A stretch of 64,000 nucleotides of DNA from an uncultured Collinsella sp. GTDB taxonomy: Bacteria; Actinomycetota; Coriobacteriia; Coriobacteriales; Coriobacteriaceae. Location of the stretch: positions 4,395 to 68,394 of the forward strand of contig CAUFMB010000004.1 in assembly GCA_959026535.1 (NCBI GenBank). The letters are read 5' to 3'. The position numbers were made by a program, and so were the translations under genes. This document shows positions 60,606-64,000 of the stretch, in pieces. The notes under the pieces are model-generated. The model was not told the DNA's origin. It searched no databases and saw only the letters and a program-made list of their open reading frames with translations. Position 1 is the first letter of the stretch, and each line of letters starts with the position of its first letter.

Positions 60606-60651
60606 CTCACAGTCGCACGGGGTAGTCATAATTTCCCCGTGCGACTGTGAG
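60606..60651. repeat. 46-bp perfect palindrome after recR
   Basis: Perfect 17-bp arms CTCACAGTCGCACGGGG and CCCCGTGCGACTGTGAG with a 12-nt AT-rich centre, followed by TTTGTTG. It can end the ybaB-recR message, but its long perfect arms resemble the other intergenic palindromes of this window. Confidence 0.85.
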
Positions 60652-60821
60652 TTTGTTGTGCAACAAAGATGCTTCGCGTCCGCTTATCGCATGGATGCTT
60701 CCACTCGCATCCTAAATTTGCCCATTCGTTGCGCAACCTTTTGGGTTCGCTGATACACTCAAATATGGATTCGAATGAATGCGCCGCTCCCGAGCGGCGT
60801 GTTTTTGTTGGAGGAGAACGC

Positions 60822-61727
60822 ATGCGGCCCGGTGGCACTCAGACAAAGCGCGGCGCCGCGGTGCGCATGCGACGCCGACTGGGCTTGGCGCCGCGGGCGT
60901 ACGCACTGCTGTCTTGCTCGCTGGTGCTGGTCATAGCTGGCGTTTCTGCCTATGGCATGACCGTGCCGTCCATGATGCAGGCACATGCCGCACGCGAACC
61001 GCGCGTGGGGCATGAGGTCAAAAGTGATCTGGGCACCACGACTGGATATGCTTGGGCAAGTGTGGTCGCGCATATTGTGTTTGGCGCCGACGACGCGGAC
61101 GGCGCCGAGGCCCCGGACAACGAAGTCACGCTTGCCAATGGCAAAACCATCGTGCTCACCAACACCAAGATCATCGATCGGTTGTCCAACAATAGCGTGG
61201 CGGCAACGGTGAATAAGGTCGAGCGGCAGAAGGAGCAGGACGCCCAGCAGTCCGGAAAGCCCGGTAGCTCGGATACTTCTGGCTCCGGCTCGGATTCGTC
61301 GAGTTCGGGCGGCGGCTCTGGGTCGGGTTCCTCTGCCGGAGGGTCTGGAAACGGCGGCTCGACGGGCGGCAACGCTGACAACGATGCAAACTCCGGTGGC
61401 CTTTCCGCTGCTGAGGAAGAGAGCATTCACAGTTGGCTTGTGACCAAGTACAACATGCTCGACGGCTACGTTTCTCGTGCCAATGACGTGGTCTCGACCT
61501 ATAACTCTACGGGAGATCCCAGGCCGTGCGACAGCCTGGTCGGGGAGATGTTTGTCATTCGAGCCGAGTTCGGTCGTCAGACATTCTCGCCCCGGTCAAA
61601 GTGGTATCAGCAGTATGCCAATCTGTGGGGCTGTTACACTAACCTATGTCAATGGGTCGGCCATTACGGCGATGATGACGTCGCGCTCGGTAACTTCAAC
61701 AATAACGTGGCGGCGCTTGCCCTATGA
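60822..61727 (+). CDS. Secreted or membrane-anchored Ser/Gly-rich protein
   Basis: A 301-residue protein. A basic N-terminus (MRRRLGLAPR) is followed by one membrane helix or uncleaved signal (AYALLSCSLVLVIAGVSAYG). Next come a short conserved part (VTLANGKTIVLTNTKIIDRLS), a low-complexity Ser/Gly linker (GSGSDSSSSGGGSGSGSSAG) and a C-terminal helical domain with paired Cys and aromatic residues (WYQQYANLWGCYTNLCQWVG). GGAGGAG lies before ATG 60822. It overlaps the downstream kinase by 4 bp. The family is unknown; the linker suggests a surface protein. Confidence 0.78.
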   Translation: MRPGGTQTKRGAAVRMRRRLGLAPRAYALLSCSLVLVIAGVSAYGMTVPSMMQAHAAREPRVGHEVKSDLGTTTGYAWASVVAHIVFGADDADGAEAPDNEVTLANGKTIVLTNTKIIDRLSNNSVAATVNKVERQKEQDAQQSGKPGSSDTSGSGSDSSSSGGGSGSGSSAGGSGNGGSTGGNADNDANSGGLSAAEEESIHSWLVTKYNMLDGYVSRANDVVSTYNSTGDPRPCDSLVGEMFVIRAEFGRQTFSPRSKWYQQYANLWGCYTNLCQWVGHYGDDDVALGNFNNNVAALAL

Positions 61728-63568
61728 TGACCGATCTTGCATCCACCACACCACAATCGCTCGGTCGCGATCCCATGGTCGGCCTGCGCCTGGCGCGTGT
61801 CGACGAGTTTGAGCCGGCCATTGCGCTCGGTCAGGACGAACTGCCTGCCTATCTGCGTCGTTTTACGATGCTGTTTGCCGACGATGCCACCATGCTCCGT
61901 GGCGGTATCGGCCGCGTGACGCGTGCCGTCAACGCCCAAGGCGAGGCCGTGGCACTCAAGCAGCTCATCTTGCCGACGCGCGATGAGTTCGACGACGATG
62001 CCGCTCACGAGGCGCTGGTCGCCAAGTTCAAGGCGGCGTTTCGCGAGGAATACGAATGCCATCGCGCCCTTTCGGGCCTTAAGGGCTTTCCCCGCCTCTA
62101 TGGCTGGGGCGAGGTCGACGGTGTGCCTGCAATTGTCATGGAATGGGTCGAGGGCGAGACGCTCGCCCGCTTGCGTTCGCGACTTGCCGTGGACGATGCC
62201 GGACGCCTGTCGCCGCTTGTGGCGGCGCGTCTGGGTCGCGACCTGTTCGATCTGCTCTGCCGTATGAGTCTGGTGGGCGAGGGCTTTGTCCATCGCGATA
62301 TCTCGCCCGCTAATATTATGGTGCGTACGGCGCGTCTACCGCTTGACCGGCAGCTTGCCGAGGGCACCTTTGACCTGTGCCTGATCGACTTTGGCTCGTC
62401 GCTGGCGCTTGAGCCTGCGTCGGCCGTGGCCGGTACCGGCGGCAAGGCATCCTTTACCGAGCGCTATGCCACGCTGCGTCGCGCGACGGTGGCCTACGCT
62501 CCGCCCGAGATGCTCACCGACGATATTCCCGACCTGCGCGCTTTGCGTATGTCGCCGGCGATCGACGTCTATGCCGCGGCAAGCACGGTTTACGAGCTCA
62601 TTGCCGGCGTCGCGCCATACGAAGCCGCGCCGAGCACTTCGGGCACCTCGGGTTCGCGCAAAAAGACGCGCGACATCGCGAGTCCCTACCGTCTCAAGAT
62701 GGACACGCGGCCCGACTATCCTATTGGTGCCCATGCGCCCGGTTGTGATTTGACTCAGCTGCTTCGTCGTGAGCCCGATGTGGCGCTCGCTGCGGCCGAG
62801 CAGGCCCAGCAGCTAGGGCTTGAGCCGGATTCCGAAGAGCTACGCGATGCGCTGGCGTTTGTCGATGCCCAGCTGTTCGACGTGGTGATGACCTGTCTGT
62901 CCAGCCATCAAAAAGATCGTCCCGAGCCGGCGGCGGTCGAGGCGGCGCTCTCGGCGTTTTGTGACCACTATGCGCAAAATGTCGGTCGTTCGCTCCGCGG
63001 CGAGCCGCTCACGCCGTGCCCCATGGATGCGTCTGGCCGCGCGGTTCGTCGCGCGGCGATGATCGGTGCGGCGGTCGTCTGTGGCGTGGTTTGGGCTGTG
63101 GTCGTGGTTTCGGCCGCGCTGCTGGCGCCGGGCGCTCGCGTTACGGCGACTTTGGGATCGCTCGTGTGGTCTGGGTCGCTACCGGGTATTATTGCCGCAC
63201 TGGCGTTGGCGCTGCCAGGCATAGCCGGCGTTGCCGCGGGGGCACTTGCGCGCGATCGGCGCTCGGGCTTCCTGCAGGGCGTGCTTGCGCTTTCTGCCTG
63301 CGAGGTTCCGGTGCTGGTTGTGGCTGCATGTAGCGTATTTTCCCAACGCGCCGTGATGGGCGGCCTTGTTGCCGCTCTGGTTGCAACCTATACGCTTACG
63401 TGGTTTTTGCTTGCGATGGGCTTTGCCTTTGAACTTCCCGCTTCGGCACCGCGACGCACAAAAGCCCAGATGGCGACTCCGCTTGCCGGTGGAGCCGCAG
63501 CTGCCCGTACTTTTGGCGGATCTGTTGAAGTATCGTCCGATTCTATTTCTACGACCAAGGAGGCCTAG
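61724..63568 (+). CDS. Ser/Thr kinase with C-terminal membrane helices
   Basis: A 614-residue protein. The kinase-like domain shows FADDATMLRGGIGRV, VALKQL, the catalytic FVHRDISPANIMV (about residue 189) and LIDFGSSLAL; YAPPEML is the APE equivalent. The P-loop is shorter than usual. Residues 443-575 have four membrane helices (GAAVVCGVVWAVVVVSAALL; IIAALALALPGIAGVAAGAL). The overlap with the upstream secreted protein (ATGATGA) and the small gene behind suggest a three-gene envelope-signalling unit separate from the fha-pstP cluster. Confidence 0.9.
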   Translation: MMTDLASTTPQSLGRDPMVGLRLARVDEFEPAIALGQDELPAYLRRFTMLFADDATMLRGGIGRVTRAVNAQGEAVALKQLILPTRDEFDDDAAHEALVAKFKAAFREEYECHRALSGLKGFPRLYGWGEVDGVPAIVMEWVEGETLARLRSRLAVDDAGRLSPLVAARLGRDLFDLLCRMSLVGEGFVHRDISPANIMVRTARLPLDRQLAEGTFDLCLIDFGSSLALEPASAVAGTGGKASFTERYATLRRATVAYAPPEMLTDDIPDLRALRMSPAIDVYAAASTVYELIAGVAPYEAAPSTSGTSGSRKKTRDIASPYRLKMDTRPDYPIGAHAPGCDLTQLLRREPDVALAAAEQAQQLGLEPDSEELRDALAFVDAQLFDVVMTCLSSHQKDRPEPAAVEAALSAFCDHYAQNVGRSLRGEPLTPCPMDASGRAVRRAAMIGAAVVCGVVWAVVVVSAALLAPGARVTATLGSLVWSGSLPGIIAALALALPGIAGVAAGALARDRRSGFLQGVLALSACEVPVLVVAACSVFSQRAVMGGLVAALVATYTLTWFLLAMGFAFELPASAPRRTKAQMATPLAGGAAAARTFGGSVEVSSDSISTTKEA

Positions 63569-63571
63569 GTC

Positions 63572-63952
63572 ATGGCATCTCAAGTTGAGCTCACCCCATG
63601 CGGGGCCATGTTTGACATCTTTAAGCGCGCGGCGCATCTGAGCCATATCGAGCTGTGCGGCCTGGTGCTTTCGTCCCGTCCGCTCGCCGACGGCCGCAGC
63701 CCGCAGAGCCGAGCCGCCGATCGCTCTTGGGTTTCCCGCTTTATCGTTCGCGCGCCGGTCGGCACGCTTCAGCAGCGCTACTTTGCCGAATACGGTACCT
63801 CGGCTGCGCGTATTATGTCGCAATTGGCCCTGCGCCAGCGAAATTCTATGGACTCCACGGCTGTGATCAATATGGTGTGCGGTCCTGCAGGTGAACCGAT
63901 GGTACGCGCGCTCGAAGAGTGCCACCAGGACACGAATCTCTATCGCTGTTAG
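63572..63952 (+). CDS. Conserved hypothetical protein, 126 aa
   Basis: A soluble 126-residue protein starting MASQVELTPCGAMFDIFKRAAHLSHIELCG, with four Cys (PCG, LCG, VCG, ECH) and C-terminal YRC. The spacing of these Cys could bind metal, but no known motif is matched. AAGGAGG lies before the ATG, three bases after the kinase stop. It is co-transcribed with the kinase and may be its partner or substrate. Nothing further is seen to the end of the window. Confidence 0.75.
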   Translation: MASQVELTPCGAMFDIFKRAAHLSHIELCGLVLSSRPLADGRSPQSRAADRSWVSRFIVRAPVGTLQQRYFAEYGTSAARIMSQLALRQRNSMDSTAVINMVCGPAGEPMVRALEECHQDTNLYRC

Positions 63953-64000
63953 CGTCGGAATAATTTAGCCAAATATAGTCGGCCGAGATTGACCAATCCC

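Overview
This is high-GC DNA (roughly 60-65% GC in the genes) from an actinobacterial chromosome. The best fit is the class Coriobacteriia, most likely a gut Collinsella-like organism. The basis is the dnaK-grpE-dnaJ-hspR cluster, the actinobacterial fhaA-fhaB-pstP-rodA/pbpA-pknB cluster, mannose-family PTS genes, HypA/HypF/NikR nickel genes and a LytTR/AgrC-type two-component pair. The genus is inferred from overall character; no database search was possible.

Layout. 0-4 kb: minus-strand nickel/hydrogenase maturation genes (hypF, nikR, a small partner) and trxA. 4.1-5.8 kb: an IS200/IS605 element with tnpA and tnpB. 5.8-8.5 kb: an unknown gene and a two-component pair whose kinase is frameshifted. 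8.6-12.7 kb: the de novo NAD operon nadA-nadB-nadC-niaR behind a long palindromic operator. 12.8 kb: a 2[4Fe-4S] ferredoxin. 13.5-17.9 kb: dnaK-grpE-dnaJ-hspR. 18.2-20.5 kb: an aconitase-family hydratase. 20.6-22.4 kb: two copies of a composite palindromic repeat flanking one membrane-anchored protein. 22.5-25.1 kb: clpB, which shares a promoter element with dnaK. 25.2-28.7 kb: a small protein, an AAA/DUF4143 ATPase and a membrane-anchored acidic protein. 28.9-33.6 kb: a membrane protein plus TetR regulator, divergent from a large Fe-S/FAD oxidoreductase across twin TTGAC-N5-GTCAA operators. 33.7-37.8 kb: hypA, then a mannose-type PTS (IIAB, IIC, IID) and a DUF956 gene.

38.15-44.2 kb is an accessory defence island next to tRNA-Arg(CCU). 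It holds a single-chain MmeI-like (type IIL) restriction-modification protein, a small RNxxxH (HEPN-like) protein, a GmrSD-like DUF262/DUF1524 protein and a truncated SEFIR/TIR gene. The first three overlap translationally. 44.6-54.8 kb is the minus-strand cell-wall and signalling operon: a kinase with a membrane domain, fhaA, fhaB, pstP, a single-polypeptide FtsW/RodA-PBP fusion, and a PASTA kinase. 54.9-60.6 kb: a YcxB-like protein, dnaX, a DUF2442/DUF4160 pair, an unknown membrane protein, ybaB and recR. 60.8-63.95 kb: an operon of a Ser/Gly-rich membrane-anchored protein, another membrane kinase and an unknown protein.

The points most worth following are the overlapping RM-HEPN-DUF262-SEFIR island with a mosaic recognition domain, the FtsW-PBP fusion, the several families of long intergenic palindromes, the shared heat-shock operator, and the TnpA that lacks one His of its HUH motif.
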